A stretch of DNA of 20,470 nt from an uncultured Bacilli bacterium (lineage in GTDB: Bacteria > Bacillota_I > Bacilli_A > RF39 > UBA660). This document shows positions 18,572 through 20,470 of this stretch, piece by piece. The first letter of the stretch is position 1, and the number at the start of each line of letters is the position of its first letter. Made by a program: the position numbers and the translations under genes. The notes under the pieces were generated by a model. That model saw nothing but the letters and a program-made list of their open reading frames with translations. It was not told the DNA's origin and made no database searches. The stretch is from contig CANQAF010000020.1 in assembly GCA_947588975.1 (NCBI GenBank), positions 1-20,470 of the forward strand, given 5' to 3'.

Positions 18572-20470
18572 ATGGCAAAATATGATGAAAGTTCAATCAA
18601 AATATTAGAAGGTTTAGAAGCTGTTCGTAAAAGACCTGGTATGTATATTGGTTCAACTGACAAAAGAGGTCTTCACCATTTAGTATGGGAAATTGTTGAC
18701 AATGGAGTAGATGAAGTCATCAATGGTTTTGGTAAGAGAATCAAAATTGTTATGTACAAAGATGGTAGTATTAGTGTAGAAGATGAAGGACGTGGAGTTC
18801 CAGTTGGAAAACATGCAAGTGGAATGAGTACACCAGAAGTTGTTTATACAGTATTACACGCAGGTGGAAAATTTGAAGCAGGAGGATATAAAGTATCTGG
18901 AGGTCTTCATGGAGTTGGTGCATCTGTTGTGAATGCTTTAAGTAAATGGATGGAAGTTAATATTAAAAAGGATGGTTATGAATACTATATTCGCTTTGAA
19001 AATGGTGGGAAAACAGTTGTACCATTAAAACAAATTGGAAAATCTAGTAAAACAGGTACCAAAGTTAGATTTTTACCAGATGACGAAATTTTTTCAACGA
19101 CACATTTTTCTTTTTCAACCATTTGTGAAAGAATGCAAGAGTGTGCATTTTTACTCAAAGGACTTACCATTGAAGTTGAAGATGAAGAAGAAAATCGAAA
19201 AGAAGTATATTACTATGAAAATGGTTTAGAGGCCTTTGTAAACTATCTGAATGAGGATAAGACACCATTGCATAAAGTAGTACATTTTGAAAATAGTAAA
19301 GATAGAATCAATGTTGAAGTAGCACTTCAATATACAGATACTTATGCAGAAAATATCATATCTTTCGTCAATAATGTTAAAACGAACGATGGCGGAACCC
19401 ATGAAGTTGGGTTTAAGACTGCATTAACACGTGTATTTAATGATTATGCACGTGCAAATGGTTATTTAAAATCAAAAGATAAAAATTTAGAAGGACCAGA
19501 TACTAGAGAAGGCTTAACGGCAATTATCAGTTTACAAATACCAGAAGACTTATTACAATTTGAAGGACAAACAAAGGGAAAATTGGGAACGCCAATTGCA
19601 AGAAATGTAGTGGAAAATATAGTTTCCGAAAAATTGCAATTTTTTCTAGAAGAAAATAAAGAAATTGCAACCAATATTTTAAATAAAATGGTCAAAAGCA
19701 AAATGGTGCGCGAAGCTGCTAGAAAAGCAAGAGATGAAGCAAGAAACGGAAAAGATAAAAATAAAAAAGAATATGCTATTAGTGGTAAATTAACTCCTGC
19801 TCAAAGTAAAAATCCTGCAATTAATGAACTATTCTTAGTCGAGGGAGATTCTGCTGGAGGTTCTGCTAAAGCGGGAAGAGATCGTAAATTCCAAGCAGTA
19901 TTACCTTTACGTGGTAAAGTGTTAAATACAGAAAAAACAAGAATGGAAGAAATTTTAAAAAATGAAGAAATCAATACAATGATTCATACAATTGGAGCAG
20001 GTGTTGGAAGTGACTTTACAGTAGAAGACTCTAATTATGATAAAATTATCATTATGACCGATGCCGATGTTGATGGCGCACATATTCAAATTTTATTACT
20101 TACATTTTTCTATCGATATATGAAACCACTTATTGAACAAGGACATTTATATATTGCAATGCCACCTTTATATAAAATATCTTGTGGAAAAGAATTTGAA
20201 TATGCATATACAGAAGAAGATCGTGCAAGAATTCTAGATAAATTCAAAGGAAAACAAACTACTACACAAAGATATAAAGGTTTAGGAGAAATGAATGCTG
20301 AAGAATTAAAAGAAACAACCATGAATATAGATACTAGAAGTCTAATCAAAGTCAATATTATTGATGCTGCTTTAGCCGAAAAGCGTGTAAGTGTTTTAAT
20401 GGGTGATAAAGTAGAACCTAGAAAAGAATGGATTGAAGAAAATGTACAATTTTCTTTAGAAGATAATTTT
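18572..20470 (+). CDS. parE: DNA topoisomerase IV subunit B (ParE), 3' end cut by window
   Basis: The frame is open from ATG 18572 (AGGTGAT upstream) to the last base: 633 codons without stop. It is the ATPase subunit of topoisomerase IV, which decatenates chromosomes with ParC. GHKL ATPase features: EGLEAVRKRPGMYIGST, EIVDNGVDEV, DEGRGVPVG, GLHGVGASVVNALS. The transducer part has FEGQTKGKLGTPIAR. TOPRIM features: EGDSAGGSAKAGRDR and TDADVDGAHI, then RYKGLGEMNAEEL near the end. GKLGTP in place of GyrB KLGN, HIQILLLTFFYRYMKPLIE, and the MGDKVEPRKEWIEEN ending mark it as ParE and not GyrB. Only a few C-terminal residues should be missing. parC is expected downstream. Confidence 0.96.
   Translation, partial: MAKYDESSIKILEGLEAVRKRPGMYIGSTDKRGLHHLVWEIVDNGVDEVINGFGKRIKIVMYKDGSISVEDEGRGVPVGKHASGMSTPEVVYTVLHAGGKFEAGGYKVSGGLHGVGASVVNALSKWMEVNIKKDGYEYYIRFENGGKTVVPLKQIGKSSKTGTKVRFLPDDEIFSTTHFSFSTICERMQECAFLLKGLTIEVEDEEENRKEVYYYENGLEAFVNYLNEDKTPLHKVVHFENSKDRINVEVALQYTDTYAENIISFVNNVKTNDGGTHEVGFKTALTRVFNDYARANGYLKSKDKNLEGPDTREGLTAIISLQIPEDLLQFEGQTKGKLGTPIARNVVENIVSEKLQFFLEENKEIATNILNKMVKSKMVREAARKARDEARNGKDKNKKEYAISGKLTPAQSKNPAINELFLVEGDSAGGSAKAGRDRKFQAVLPLRGKVLNTEKTRMEEILKNEEINTMIHTIGAGVGSDFTVEDSNYDKIIIMTDADVDGAHIQILLLTFFYRYMKPLIEQGHLYIAMPPLYKISCGKEFEYAYTEEDRARILDKFKGKQTTTQRYKGLGEMNAEELKETTMNIDTRSLIKVNIIDAALAEKRVSVLMGDKVEPRKEWIEENVQFSLEDNF

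Noticed and set aside
1..20470. Mollicutes genetic code (TGA = Trp)
   Set aside because: TGA ends yabQ and ywiB at the expected places, and Trp is TGG throughout.
1..20470. tRNA, rRNA or CRISPR arrays
   Set aside because: I saw no cloverleaf, rRNA-like stretch or regularly spaced repeats beyond the protein-coding 36-bp units.
18572..20470. GyrB in place of ParE
   Set aside because: The GKLGTP, HIQILLLTFFYRYM and MGDKVEPRKEWIEEN segments fit ParE; GyrB normally has KLGN and a MGDxVEPRRxFIExNA ending.

Overview
The window comes from a low-G+C, spore-forming member of the Bacillota (Firmicutes). It carries spore genes (yabG, yabP, yabQ, gerQ, plus veg and spoVG) and Gram-positive housekeeping genes (divIC, rpoE delta, argS, parE, a class A PBP). 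TGA is used as a stop (yabQ; the ATGA overlap into argS), so this is the standard code and not the Mollicutes code. The very high A+T content, the compact gene order and the pilin-type accessory gene suggest an uncultured gut Bacilli/Erysipelotrichia-like lineage; that placement is inference.

Region 1 (1-6131) looks like the right part of an integrated mobile element. It holds the 3' end of a repeat-bearing surface protein gene, a large secreted beta-rich protein, a 39-residue ORF and two tandem, overlapping large serine recombinases. The recombinases end about 35 bp before a fragment that is clearly the C-terminal ~60% of the sporulation protease YabG. The N-terminal part of yabG is not in the window. 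The simplest reading is that yabG is split by an element whose right end is near 6131-6140, like the skin element in sigK and other sporulation genes, possibly excised during sporulation.

Region 2 (6132-10510) is a shortened version of the Bacillus yabG-veg-spoVG ... yabP-yabQ-divIC order. Between spoVG and yabP sits an accessory block: a chimeric type IV prepilin / coiled-coil / phage-tail-fibre-like protein and a small lipoprotein.

Region 3 (10511-14343) has lemA and gerQ (minus strand), pduL and a DUF1450-like cysteine protein (plus), and a class A penicillin-binding protein (minus). Bidirectional hairpin terminators separate the convergent pairs.

Region 4 (14463-20470) has ywiB-argS-rpoE, a HAD nucleotidase-like gene whose promoter contains a near-perfect Bacillus-type LexA box, a Fic-fold gene with a substituted catalytic His, and parE (running off the window end).

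The most unusual signal is a pair of related leaders, 10 kb apart, in front of the two accessory genes (pilin chimera and Fic-like gene). Each has an extended -10 promoter, a shared 17-nt block (15/17 identical), a foldable segment, a run of exactly ten G, then CCCC and a T-run, then the Shine-Dalgarno. The G tract starts 71-73 nt after the start of the -10 in both. This looks like an undescribed attenuator-type leader whose G tract could make expression phase variable.
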